A DNA stretch of 64,000 bases. It comes from Leuconostoc gelidum subsp. gelidum KCTC 3527. GTDB lineage: Bacteria > Bacillota > Bacilli > Lactobacillales > Lactobacillaceae. Below the pieces are notes generated by a model that worked only from the letters and a program-made list of their open reading frames with translations, was not told the origin of the DNA and did no database searches. Position 1 is the first letter of the stretch; each line of letters begins with the position of its first letter. This document shows, in pieces, positions 36,060 to 45,725 of this stretch. The stretch is from the NCBI RefSeq assembly GCF_000166715.1, contig NZ_AEMI01000015.1:62001-126000 (forward strand). Reading direction: 5' to 3'. The position numbers and the translations under genes are program-made.

Positions 36060-37757
36060 TTATGATCTTCTATAGATATATGGAAAGACAAGAATAACCA
36101 ATGTAGCCATAATGCTGACGAGAAGCATAACCTGAAACTTCTTATCCGCTTTTGTACTTACCCTAATTACATGATGACCTTTAGTTACAGATACTGCGAG
36201 CGTACCTCGCTTTGACAATAACGATTCCACTGGTGTGTCATCGACGGTAACCGTATAGCTAACACCGTTATACTTTAGAAATGGTAAATCCAATTGTTGT
36301 CCAGTAGGGTTAATAACATCATAACCTATACCTGATTTCTTTAAAATTGTCTTAGAAAAAATTGGTTTGCCAGTACTATCCAAAACTTTATGACTAATGA
36401 TTGTACTTTTATTTTTAAGCGCTAATGCCGTCCAATAATCAAAGGCACCATAAGTATTGAAAGAATTGTTATATTGCTTATCAAAAGTTAATTGATTAAC
36501 TCGATAGGACGCAAATGGTGTATAATTCAAATGCCCTGTCTGTACTTTCTCAACTTTAAAAGTATCATCCATACTTTTTTTATACTTATGAACACTAACA
36601 ATCGTCGTTATCATTGTGATCATAATTAACACTATAACCACTCTCGATTTAGTATATCCTTTCTCTTTTGTAACTGAATCAGAAGTAATATCATTAACGC
36701 CAGACACTATAGCCAGCGTTAAAAATAAGATTGCAAACGGCAGAATCCGATATGGGAATTGCAAAATGGACATAACGCTATGTTCTACCAAGTGCCATGG
36801 GAAATCTGACGAAGAAATAAAAACCAAAAATGTGCCTATCCAAAAATAAAGACGCGTTTTTTTCGATAGATAACCCCAAAGCGTAAACATACCGATCAAT
36901 GTAACAACAAAAACAAATCCAAGTGTTCTTGCTGATAACAATTGCATACTAGAAACATAATAACCAGCAAAACTTTTAGCCCATTGATAATGCAATACGC
37001 TTTCAGGGGAAATAATTTGATTTCCACTTGTCAGAATTAAAAAAGGTCCCAAAAATGCCAAAAAGCTCAAAGAAAAAGACGCTACAGCTTTAATATAATC
37101 TAATAGTTCACCAATTACGGATTTATAGTTTAGTAATAGTCGTACAAATGTTACTACCGTTAACAGTAATACTGTCAAAAACAAACTCAATAAATGTGTA
37201 TAAGCCATCAATGTCATTGCAATCCAAAGTGTTCGCCAACCTCTTTTTTGAATAACACGACAATAACCTAAAAATACTAATGGCATCCAAGCAATAGCCA
37301 AAAACTCACCAAAAGCTGATACGCCTATAATTGAAAAAACGCGATAAGCAGATAAAGAAAACATAGTACTCGATAATGTGGATAACCACTTATCTTTCAG
37401 TACAGAATTAAAAGCAAATTGTGCAACAGCAAAAGTAATTAATCCGTAGACTAACAAAGTAACATAGTAGGCTGTCACACTATTTTTGATTACTAGAAAT
37501 ATTAAAACTGCTGGCGTCAGAGTCAATGACGGATAAAAATATTCTACCCCGCTACCCACTGAATTAAATGAGGAATAGGAGATCAAACTAACATGACCTG
37601 ATTGCAATTGGTTAACTATTTCATGGATACGATTAAGGTGAAATTGCAAATCCGAGCCAGAATAAACGGTTTGGCTATGCCACAACTCAAAAATAGGTAT
37701 TCCGGCAACTAGTAACGCCATAGTCAAATTAATTAACCATGTTCTCTTTATATGCAT
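36060..37757 (-). CDS. Large multi-spanning membrane protein (glycosyltransferase/YfhO-like class)
   Basis: About 565 residues with some 11-12 predicted membrane helices followed by an extracellular domain and a last C-terminal helix (VMLLVSIMATLVILVFPYIYR). SGSDLQFHLNRIHEI after the first helix resembles the acidic loop of membrane glycosyltransferase-like proteins of the COG5617 kind. Substrate is unknown. The ATG at 37757 (MHIKRTWLINLT) is preferred; the frame is open to 37805 but has no ribosome site there. Possibly acts in cell-wall or membrane glycan assembly, by class only. Confidence 0.6.
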   Translation of the reverse strand: MHIKRTWLINLTMALLVAGIPIFELWHSQTVYSGSDLQFHLNRIHEIVNQLQSGHVSLISYSSFNSVGSGVEYFYPSLTLTPAVLIFLVIKNSVTAYYVTLLVYGLITFAVAQFAFNSVLKDKWLSTLSSTMFSLSAYRVFSIIGVSAFGEFLAIAWMPLVFLGYCRVIQKRGWRTLWIAMTLMAYTHLLSLFLTVLLLTVVTFVRLLLNYKSVIGELLDYIKAVASFSLSFLAFLGPFLILTSGNQIISPESVLHYQWAKSFAGYYVSSMQLLSARTLGFVFVVTLIGMFTLWGYLSKKTRLYFWIGTFLVFISSSDFPWHLVEHSVMSILQFPYRILPFAILFLTLAIVSGVNDITSDSVTKEKGYTKSRVVIVLIMITMITTIVSVHKYKKSMDDTFKVEKVQTGHLNYTPFASYRVNQLTFDKQYNNSFNTYGAFDYWTALALKNKSTIISHKVLDSTGKPIFSKTILKKSGIGYDVINPTGQQLDLPFLKYNGVSYTVTVDDTPVESLLSKRGTLAVSVTKGHHVIRVSTKADKKFQVMLLVSIMATLVILVFPYIYRRS

Positions 37758-37838
37758 AACAGCTTCTCTTTTCAATAAGTCTAAATACAAGTATATCAAA
37801 AGCAAAAGGCATCTTGATAACTTTTTACTAAAATGGCC

Positions 37839-39731
37839 TTACCAAATCTGCACGCGATCATTTGAAGCTAGCCACATTTTGTCATCAGGTCTCACATCAA
37901 ATGCATCAAAGAATTCATCAAAATTTTTGACTTGTACATTAACACGTAGTGCTGCTGGCCCATGGGGGTCGGACGCAGCCAATAAGCGCATATATTCTGG
38001 ACGTGCTTTCATACGCCAAATTGTGGCCCAACTCTCAAAAAAGGCTGTTGCCGAGAAATCTGAATCTAATTTAGCAGCTGCTAATGCTGCACCTAAGCCA
38101 CCCAAATCCGCAACATTTTCAGATACAGTTAACTTGCCATTCACTTTGGCGCCATATGAATCTAGACCATCGAATTGTTTGACGATTTGATCTGTGCGTA
38201 ATTTAAACGCCGAAAAATCAGCCGTTGTCCACCAATTATTTAAACTACCATATTCATCAAATGATGCCCCGTTCGTATCAAATGCATGCGAAATTTCATG
38301 TGCAATCACCGCGCCGATACCACCATAATTAGCTGATGATGATTGTTTCAAACTGTAAAATGGCGCTTGTAAAATAGCCGCTGGAAAGACAATTTGATTT
38401 TGTTGTGGATCATAATAGGCATTGACTAAATGTGCCGGCATATGCCATTCGCTGCGGTCAACTGGTTGATGCCACTGTGACCATGTATGCGCAATTTCAA
38501 TTTGTCTAAATTGCGTCGCTGTGTCAAACAAAGTCATTCCAGGTTGTACTATTTTTTGGTACAAACGCTCTGGCAATTTCTCTGGATAGCCAATGTGAGG
38601 TACGATTGTATTAAGTTTGATCACAGCTTTCTGACGCGTTGCATCATCCAGCCACTGATTAGACTGCAGACGTTGTTTGAAAACATCAATCATTGTTGCC
38701 ACTTTATGTTCAACATCTATTTTAGCTGCTGGTGAAAAATTATCTTGTGCATAATAAACGCCAATTGCTTGGTTAAATGGCTGTGCGGCCAGATATACAG
38801 CCGCTTTTTGAGACGCCATGGCTTCTGGCAATCCAGTCAACTCACGTTGATACTGACCACCTAACACACGCAATTCGTCAGATAAATAACTGGTAAATTG
38901 ATTAGCGACCGTTACGATGAGATACGCCTTCAATAATGGCCAGGCCTTTTCTGAATAAAATTGATCAGCTGCAGCCCAAAAACGTTCTTCTGGTACAATA
39001 ATTTTATCTGGTTTTTGACCAATTAGTTCACTTAAAATATCATTGAGTGGTAATTCTGGTGCCAAATTGGTAAATTGCTGCCAGTCATATGGATGGTATA
39101 ACTTAGCATACTCATGATTTTCTTCTTGACTCAACACCACATTGGCAGCACGTGCATCAAGCGCTAGATACTGATCAATTAATTCAGTTGTTTCAGACTT
39201 TGAGAAACCAAAATGTGGTAACAGGCTTTCTTGTTCCTCACGAAACTTAGCCAACAATATTTTGCCTTGTGCATGATCCTTTTCATAGTAGGTTGTATCT
39301 GGCAAAAGAATGCTTAAAGCCCCAGCCCATAAAACATTTGTTTGCGCATCTTTGAAATCCGGTTCAACACCTAACGGTAAAGCATTAGGAAACCCTGACT
39401 TTTCTAGTTCAACAATATGACTTGCAAAATCCGAAAACGAGGTATAGCTTTGGTACTTTTTAATCAGTGGCTGCACAGGTGATGTCCCTAATTCATCTCG
39501 TGTCTTGGTATCAACGGTCAAACGATGGTACGCAACAAAATTTCTCAAAATCGGTGATTCTGGTATATCATTCCCTTTTTGCCATTTTGTTGTTGTTGTC
39601 ATCAACCATTGCTCAATTTCGTCAGACAAGTCACTAAAACCACCCGTTCGTGGTTTATCATTAGGAATGACTGCTGTTTTCTCCCAATCACCATTAATTG
39701 CTTCGAAAAAATCATCTTGTAATCGTACCAT
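37839..39731 (-). CDS. pepO: M13-family endopeptidase PepO
   Basis: Zn metallopeptidase of 630 residues, the normal length for lactic acid bacteria. HEISHAFD carries the HExxH zinc site; ENVADLGGLGAAL supplies the third ligand Glu; VNAYYDPQQNQIVFPAAIL is the substrate-binding NAYY-type motif. No signal peptide, so cytoplasmic, cutting oligopeptides. It follows the opp operon on the same strand, as in dairy lactococci, linking uptake to peptide use. Confidence 0.93.
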   Translation of the reverse strand: MVRLQDDFFEAINGDWEKTAVIPNDKPRTGGFSDLSDEIEQWLMTTTTKWQKGNDIPESPILRNFVAYHRLTVDTKTRDELGTSPVQPLIKKYQSYTSFSDFASHIVELEKSGFPNALPLGVEPDFKDAQTNVLWAGALSILLPDTTYYEKDHAQGKILLAKFREEQESLLPHFGFSKSETTELIDQYLALDARAANVVLSQEENHEYAKLYHPYDWQQFTNLAPELPLNDILSELIGQKPDKIIVPEERFWAAADQFYSEKAWPLLKAYLIVTVANQFTSYLSDELRVLGGQYQRELTGLPEAMASQKAAVYLAAQPFNQAIGVYYAQDNFSPAAKIDVEHKVATMIDVFKQRLQSNQWLDDATRQKAVIKLNTIVPHIGYPEKLPERLYQKIVQPGMTLFDTATQFRQIEIAHTWSQWHQPVDRSEWHMPAHLVNAYYDPQQNQIVFPAAILQAPFYSLKQSSSANYGGIGAVIAHEISHAFDTNGASFDEYGSLNNWWTTADFSAFKLRTDQIVKQFDGLDSYGAKVNGKLTVSENVADLGGLGAALAAAKLDSDFSATAFFESWATIWRMKARPEYMRLLAASDPHGPAALRVNVQVKNFDEFFDAFDVRPDDKMWLASNDRVQIW

Positions 39732-39808
39732 ATTATCCTACTTTCTCATTAATAACTCACACTAATTATACACATTTTTCATTTTAATTTCATGATGATG
39801 TGCAACAT

Positions 39809-39846
39809 AAAAGCTGTCATAGATGTAAAAATTCATGACAGCTTTT
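39809..39846 (-). terminator. Intrinsic terminator of the opp operon
   Basis: AAAAGCTGTCAT/ATGACAGCTTTT 12-bp stem, 7 bp after the oppF stop on the minus strand. The loop is 14 nt and the T run short, so termination may be partial with pepO downstream. Confidence 0.7.
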
Positions 39847-39852
39847 AATGAT

Positions 39853-40791
39853 TTATTTATTTTGTTGTAATTTATATAAAGCAACTTCTTCATCTGTTGC
39901 CAAAACAAAATGGCCTGGGTTTGCTTCAACCATGTGCCGTTCTTTACCATCTGTTTCAACCGTTGTATCATACTCAACGTGTTGCCTGAGACTCTCAACT
40001 TCTGGATCTGGTACAGGAATCGCTGATAACAAACTCTTAGTATACGGATGCAGTGGATGATTGTATACAGCATCTGCCGTTCCAATTTCTAATAACTTAC
40101 CCCAATGCATGACGCCAATACGATCAGAAATATACTTTACCATCGATAAATCATGGGCAATGAAGAGATAAGTTAGTGAATGTCTCTTCTGTAAATCTTT
40201 CATTAGATTAACAACTTGGGCTTGGATAGAAACATCCAACGCTGAAATAGGTTCATCAGCTATAATGAATTTAGGATCGACTGCTAATGCCCGAGCAATC
40301 CCGATACGTTGCCTTTGACCTCCTGAAAATTCATGTGGATAACGCGTCGCATGATCTTCATTTAAGCCAACCAATTTTAATAATTGTTGTACTTTATTAT
40401 CGCGATCTGTTCTATCTTTAGCCAGTTTATTGATATCAATACCTTCAGCAATGATGTCACGTACTTTCATACGTCCATTTAAACTTGCTTGCGGATCTTG
40501 AAAAATCATTTGCGCATTTTTACGAAATTCTAATAATGCTTTGCCTTTCAAGTGAGTGACATCTTCACCATTAAACAATATTTCGCCAGCAGTTGGTTCA
40601 TGCAATTTTAAAATTGTCCGACCAATTGTTGTCTTACCAGAACCCGATTCGCCGACTAAACCAAATATTTCACCTTCGTAAATATCAAAAGTTACATGGT
40701 CAATGGCGCGAACTTCATTAGCCTTCCCTTTATTAAAATAAAGTTGCAAATCCTTAAGCTCAACTAACTTCTTCGGTGTCTCTTCCGTCAT
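39853..40791 (-). CDS. oppF: Oligopeptide ABC transporter ATPase OppF
   Basis: About 312 residues: [17 protein letters not shown] Walker [21 protein letters not shown] signature, [14 protein letters not shown] Walker B, and the C-terminal [16 protein letters not shown] typical of Opp/Dpp ATPases. The ATG at 40791 overlaps the oppD stop as ATGA and has AGGAGG upstream; longer in-frame starts lie inside oppD. Confidence 0.93.
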   Translation of the reverse strand: MTEETPKKLVELKDLQLYFNKGKANEVRAIDHVTFDIYEGEIFGLVGESGSGKTTIGRTILKLHEPTAGEILFNGEDVTHLKGKALLEFRKNAQMIFQDPQASLNGRMKVRDIIAEGIDINKLAKDRTDRDNKVQQLLKLVGLNEDHATRYPHEFSGGQRQRIGIARALAVDPKFIIADEPISALDVSIQAQVVNLMKDLQKRHSLTYLFIAHDLSMVKYISDRIGVMHWGKLLEIGTADAVYNHPLHPYTKSLLSAIPVPDPEVESLRQHVEYDTTVETDGKERHMVEANPGHFVLATDEEVALYKLQQNK

Positions 40792-41843
40792 GATTGAGCC
40801 TCCTGTCCTTGAATTTCTCGCCATCTTTCCCAACGTCTTTGAATTTGTACAGGCGGCGTCACTTTGGGAGCACGTTCATCAAGCAACCACGTTGCTGCAT
40901 AATGCGTATCACTTACTCGAAAGAATGGGGGCTCTTCCTTTAAATCAATAGCTAAGGCATATTCGTTACGTGAGGCAAAGGCATCACCAGTTGGTGGGTC
41001 TAACAAATCTGGTGGCGTGCCAGGAATTGCTACCAAAGAACCCACTTTAGTATCTGTTGTTGGCATTGAATTTAACAATCCCCAAGTATAAGGATGCTGT
41101 GGATTAAAGAAAATTTCGTCGACTGTACCATATTCAACAATTTTACCAGCATACATAACCGCCACACGGTTAGCCATTCCAGCAACAACACCCAAATCAT
41201 GCGTAATAAAAATAATTGAACTGCCAGTATCTTTTTGTAGTTCTTTCATTAATTTCAAAATTTGTGCTTGGATAGTCACATCCAATGCGGTTGTTGGTTC
41301 ATCAGCAATCAAGATCTCAGGATCTACTGCCAAGGCAATGGCAATCACCGCACGTTGTCGCATACCACCAGACCATTGGTGTGGATAATCATTAATATGT
41401 TCTTCAGCATTGGGAATACCAACACCTTTCATCAACTCTAATGCACGTGCCAACGCTGCTACTTTTTTCATTTTACGGTGTTTCATCAGAGGTTCAGCAA
41501 TTTGCATGCCGATCCTCATCGTTGGATCTAGACTAGTCATGGGATCCTGGAAAATCATAGCAATTTCGTTGCCACGCACAGATTGCCATTCTTCTTCCTT
41601 CAAGTCAAGTAAGTTACGATCTTTAAATATTAATCGTGAATTATCTGGAATTAAAGCGTTTTTTGCATTCAAGCCCATCAATGTTTTTGTCGTGACCGAC
41701 TTACCAGAGCCAGATTCACCAACAATGGCCAAAGTTTCACCTTTATTTAGATCAAAAGACACGTCTCGAATTGCTTGTACAGTTCCTGCATACGTGTTGA
41801 AGTTTACGTGCAAATTTTCAACTTTTAAAATTGGATTACTCAT
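40788..41843 (-). CDS. oppD: Oligopeptide ABC transporter ATPase OppD
   Basis: About 351 residues with GESGSGKSVTTKTLMGL Walker A, WSGGMRQRAVIAIALAVDPE signature and ILIADEPTTALDVT Walker B. The tail HPYTWGLLNSMPTTD is Opp-type; the usual C-terminal Cys cluster of OppD/DppD (Fe-S) is absent. Start chosen at 41843 behind AGAGGTG. Confidence 0.92.
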   Translation of the reverse strand: MSNPILKVENLHVNFNTYAGTVQAIRDVSFDLNKGETLAIVGESGSGKSVTTKTLMGLNAKNALIPDNSRLIFKDRNLLDLKEEEWQSVRGNEIAMIFQDPMTSLDPTMRIGMQIAEPLMKHRKMKKVAALARALELMKGVGIPNAEEHINDYPHQWSGGMRQRAVIAIALAVDPEILIADEPTTALDVTIQAQILKLMKELQKDTGSSIIFITHDLGVVAGMANRVAVMYAGKIVEYGTVDEIFFNPQHPYTWGLLNSMPTTDTKVGSLVAIPGTPPDLLDPPTGDAFASRNEYALAIDLKEEPPFFRVSDTHYAATWLLDERAPKVTPPVQIQRRWERWREIQGQEAQS

Positions 41844-41857
41844 AATCTGCACACCTC

Positions 41858-42889
41858 TTAGTCTTCACTCGCACGCGGATCAAAAGCATCACGTAAGCCA
41901 TCACCTAAAAGAATGAAAGCTAATGATACTAAGACCAACACTGCTGATGGAATTAATATTTGATAAGGATAGAATTGCAACATAGCTTGTGCATCAGAAA
42001 TCAATGATCCCAAAGATGCAGTTGGTGGTTTGACACCCAAGTTAATTGCCGACAATACTGCTTCAAACATAATTGCATTCGGTACTGTCATCATAATTTG
42101 AACAATAATCGTGCCAGCCATATTTGGAATTAAATGTTTGATGGCAATCTTAAGTGAACTTTCACCCAACGATTTAGCTGCCAAAACATAATCACGTTCT
42201 TTCAGTGTTAGCGTCATGTTACGTACCTGACGTGCCATGCCAAGCCAACCTGTCATAGCAATAGCTAAGATAATTGACAACACACCACCACCCAGCAACA
42301 GACCGAGCATAGTAACAATAATTAAATTCGGAATGGATGATAATATTTCAATAATACGTTGCATCACATTATCAATCCAACCGCCCTTCCATCCAGAAAA
42401 CACACCATAGGCGACACCAATAAGTAAATCAATCAAAGTGGCAACAATAGCAACCAACAATGAAATACGTAAACCAACTGTCACACGCTTAGCGACTGAA
42501 CGGCCGATATTGTCCGTTCCCAAAATAAACTTTTTATTTTCAGGCACACCTTGCGACTCATAGACATTAGTCGCTGTTGTATCGCCAGGTGCCTTTATTT
42601 TCCCATTCCAACCAGGAATTGGTAAGCCAGAATTAGGCGGTAAGTTCTTATATACGCCAACTTTGTCAGAGTTGAATGCGTTAGCATTTTTTTGTGGTAC
42701 AAATATATTTGATAAGACCGCAAAAGCCAAAATAAATATTAAGAACCACAATGAGATAACCGCAAGCTTATTAAGCTTGAGTCGACGCCAAGCATCTTGC
42801 CAAAATGACAAGGCCGGCTTTGAGATATGTTCGTTGGCTTTAGAATTTTGTGCGCCAACGATGACAAAATCTTCAGTATTTGCTGCCAT
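41858..42889 (-). CDS. oppC: Oligopeptide ABC transporter permease OppC
   Basis: About 343 residues, N-terminal helix, large extracellular loop, then the BPD permease domain: FILGTDNIGRSVAKRVTVG and the EAA loop VLAAKSLGESSLKIAIKHLIPN. GGAGG six bases before the second ATG of a tandem pair (42889) fixes the start. Confidence 0.92.
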   Translation of the reverse strand: MAANTEDFVIVGAQNSKANEHISKPALSFWQDAWRRLKLNKLAVISLWFLIFILAFAVLSNIFVPQKNANAFNSDKVGVYKNLPPNSGLPIPGWNGKIKAPGDTTATNVYESQGVPENKKFILGTDNIGRSVAKRVTVGLRISLLVAIVATLIDLLIGVAYGVFSGWKGGWIDNVMQRIIEILSSIPNLIIVTMLGLLLGGGVLSIILAIAMTGWLGMARQVRNMTLTLKERDYVLAAKSLGESSLKIAIKHLIPNMAGTIIVQIMMTVPNAIMFEAVLSAINLGVKPPTASLGSLISDAQAMLQFYPYQILIPSAVLVLVSLAFILLGDGLRDAFDPRASED

Positions 42890-42900
42890 CATAAGCCTCC

Positions 42901-43818
42901 TTATTGCAAACGAACACGCGGATCAATAATTGCTGTCAAAATATCCGTGATCAAAATCATAACCATCAACATAGCTGAATAAACGATCGTAGTTCCCATA
43001 ATAACTGGAAAATCCTTTGACGGAATCGACAAAACGAATTGTTGACCAATACCAGGGATTGAGAAAATTTGCTCGATTAACGTTGATCCCGTCAATAAAC
43101 CTGCAGCCATTGGTCCAATCAGTGTCAAAACTGGAATCATAGAATTACGATAGGCATGTTGATTAACGACTTCTTTAGCACTCAATCCTTTAGCTTTAGC
43201 CAACTGTACATAATCTGAACTTAACGATTCAATCATCTCTGAACGAACAAAACGTGTCGTAATAGCTGCTGGACTCATAGCTAAAGCAAGAGTTGGTAAA
43301 ATAGTTTGTGAAAATGAATCACCCCATCCTGAAACTGGGAAAAGTGGCCATTTAAATCCAAACAAATAAACCAAAATAATTCCTAAGATAAAACTTGGTA
43401 TTGAGATACCAAGTGTTGAGATAATACCTAACGTACCATCAATTTTATTGTTTTTATTACGTGCAGATGCAGCACCCATAAATAGTCCTGCAATCACACC
43501 AACCACCAATGCTTGCGCACCCAACTGCGCTGAGATAGGCAAGCGTTGACCAATTAACATGCTAACTGGCTGATTTTGATATTGAAATGATATGCCAAAA
43601 TCACCATGAGCCGCACCAATTAAGTAATTCAAATATTGTTGCCAAAGTGGTAAATCTAAACCGTACGTTGACTTCAACTGCGCTATTGCTTCTGGTGTTA
43701 ATTTAGGGTTAGTAAACGGCGTTCCAGGCATGATTTGCATCAAGAAGAAGGTCGCAGTAACCACTAAGAAAAGCGTAAAGATAAGTAACAGCAGTCGTTT
43801 TAAAATATATTTCCACAT
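42901..43818 (-). CDS. oppB: Oligopeptide ABC transporter permease OppB
   Basis: 305 residues, six helices; FFLMQIMPGTPF after helix 1 and the EAA loop YVQLAKAKGLSAKEVVNQHAYRN are standard for OppB. Twelve bases upstream of oppC. Confidence 0.93.
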   Translation of the reverse strand: MWKYILKRLLLLIFTLFLVVTATFFLMQIMPGTPFTNPKLTPEAIAQLKSTYGLDLPLWQQYLNYLIGAAHGDFGISFQYQNQPVSMLIGQRLPISAQLGAQALVVGVIAGLFMGAASARNKNNKIDGTLGIISTLGISIPSFILGIILVYLFGFKWPLFPVSGWGDSFSQTILPTLALAMSPAAITTRFVRSEMIESLSSDYVQLAKAKGLSAKEVVNQHAYRNSMIPVLTLIGPMAAGLLTGSTLIEQIFSIPGIGQQFVLSIPSKDFPVIMGTTIVYSAMLMVMILITDILTAIIDPRVRLQ

Positions 43819-43897
43819 AATATCATCTTCCTAAACAAATAAGAACCAATCCAAACTAATTCTTATTTGAAATTAAATATTTTTTTACGATCTATTA

Positions 43898-45532
43898 TTA
43901 CTTGCGATATGCGTACTTGAAGTCTTGAATCAAACCTGTTGTATTTGTCACAACGCCTTTGACATCAGAATTCTGCAAAGCGTAATGTGCCCTGAACATC
44001 AATGGACTATAATTAGAATTTTTAAACAAAGCTGCTTCTGCATTTTTATAATCCATATCACGATCCGACTGGTCTAGTGCATCTTTTGTTTCAGCCTTAT
44101 TAACGGCATCAGTATATGCGTCATTTATAAACTTGCCATCATTGTAAGAACCATTATTTTTAAACAAATCATAGAAAGTCGAACCCTCAGGATAATCACC
44201 ACCCCATGCAGTTAACAATATCTCAAAGTTTTGAGTCTGAGCATCTTGTAATCGTTGCTTAAATGGTACAAATTTTTGATTGATTGTCAGACCTGGCAAA
44301 TCTTTCTGCCAAGAACCTTGCAAATAATCAACAACTACTTTGTTAGCTGGTTGATCCGAAGCTGCTTCGATTGTCAAAGTTGCTTTTGTTTCGCCAATTT
44401 CTTTCAATCCTTCAGCAAACAATTTGGCTGCTTTGTTTTTATCGTATGTATATCCAGGCGCAACATACTGAGCTAAGTCTTTACCACTTGCTGTTTTAGC
44501 TAATCCTGTTGGTACCAAAGCTATACCAGCTGTAGATACACCGCCAGTGACCTCTTTAACAAGTTCAGCACGGTTTGTAGCCAAATTCAAAGCCTCTCGA
44601 ATTTTAGTATTTGCCAAAAATTTGTTTGTTCCTGTTTGGTTATACTCAATATAATCCGTTCGTGCTTCTGGTACCTTAACACTGTCTTTACTACCCTTAT
44701 TGGCACTATAAAGCTCTGTTGTTGTTAAGGGGGCTTCATCTAATTTACCTTGTTTATAAAGTTGCACAGCCGTTTCAGGTTTTTTGACAACTTGATATGT
44801 TAATGTTTGTGTTTTGACACTTTTAGCATCCCAGTAATTTTTGTTCTTCACAAGTTCAAATGTACCATTAGTCCCATTCCAACCCTTAAAGGTATAAGGG
44901 CCTGAATACAATTGCTTTTCGGATGTTGTGCCATAGGACTTACCTTGCTTAGCAACAAATGATTCCTTTTGAGGCATGAAATTTGAGAAAGTCAATAGGT
45001 ATTCAAAATGTGGCATTGGATGTGCTAAATTAAAGGTCACTGTGTTTCCTTTAGAGGTAACACCTAATTTACTTACTTTTTCTTTACCTGCAACAATTTC
45101 ATCTGCATTTTTAACACCTGATGCAAGATAAGCATATTGTGAAGCTGTCTTAGGGTCGACAATTCGTTGCCATGAATAAACAAAATCCTGTGCTGTTAAC
45201 TTTGATCCGTCAGACCACTTTAAACCACTACGTAATTGAGCAGTGTATGTTAGTCCATCACTTGACACTTTAATCGATTTAGCTAAATCAGGGATAGCCT
45301 TCCCCTTTGCATCAACTCGCAACAAGTTAGATCCAGAATTACCAATAATCTGATTAGAATATTGGTCTGTATTTTTTGAAATATCTAACGTTTGAATATC
45401 TGTTGGTAATGAATAATTCAATGTCCCTTTTGCGGCAGATTTTTCACCGCCCCAAAGACCTACAGCACGTGTACCACCACCGACAACAACAACTGCTGCT
45501 GCGCCGATAGCCACCTTTTTCCATGTATCCAT
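43898..45532 (-). CDS. oppA: Peptide-binding protein OppA, copy 1
   Basis: SBP family 5 protein of about 544 residues: LKWSDGSKLTAQDFVYSWQR and TAWGGDYPEGSTFYDLF are family blocks. The N terminus MDTWKKVAIGAAAVVVVGGG is a hydrophobic helix with no Cys, so no lipobox; it would be held as an uncleaved anchor or released rather than lipidated. Start at ATG 45532 behind GGGAGG; frame open to 45562. Closely similar to the next gene upstream, including the promoter region, so a tandem duplication. Confidence 0.92.
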   Translation of the reverse strand: MDTWKKVAIGAAAVVVVGGGTRAVGLWGGEKSAAKGTLNYSLPTDIQTLDISKNTDQYSNQIIGNSGSNLLRVDAKGKAIPDLAKSIKVSSDGLTYTAQLRSGLKWSDGSKLTAQDFVYSWQRIVDPKTASQYAYLASGVKNADEIVAGKEKVSKLGVTSKGNTVTFNLAHPMPHFEYLLTFSNFMPQKESFVAKQGKSYGTTSEKQLYSGPYTFKGWNGTNGTFELVKNKNYWDAKSVKTQTLTYQVVKKPETAVQLYKQGKLDEAPLTTTELYSANKGSKDSVKVPEARTDYIEYNQTGTNKFLANTKIREALNLATNRAELVKEVTGGVSTAGIALVPTGLAKTASGKDLAQYVAPGYTYDKNKAAKLFAEGLKEIGETKATLTIEAASDQPANKVVVDYLQGSWQKDLPGLTINQKFVPFKQRLQDAQTQNFEILLTAWGGDYPEGSTFYDLFKNNGSYNDGKFINDAYTDAVNKAETKDALDQSDRDMDYKNAEAALFKNSNYSPLMFRAHYALQNSDVKGVVTNTTGLIQDFKYAYRK

Positions 45533-45725
45533 ACTAATATCCTCCCAAGATATGCCAGTCATTTTTTAAATACATATTAATAAATAATACTATATCATTT
45601 AATATTCTCATATACAACTAATATTCAATCGTTATATCTTGTGAGATCATTTTTAAATAAAATAAGAATCAACTAACGTCAATTCTTAATCTACTCATTC
45701 AAACTGATTTGTTATTAAGCAATAT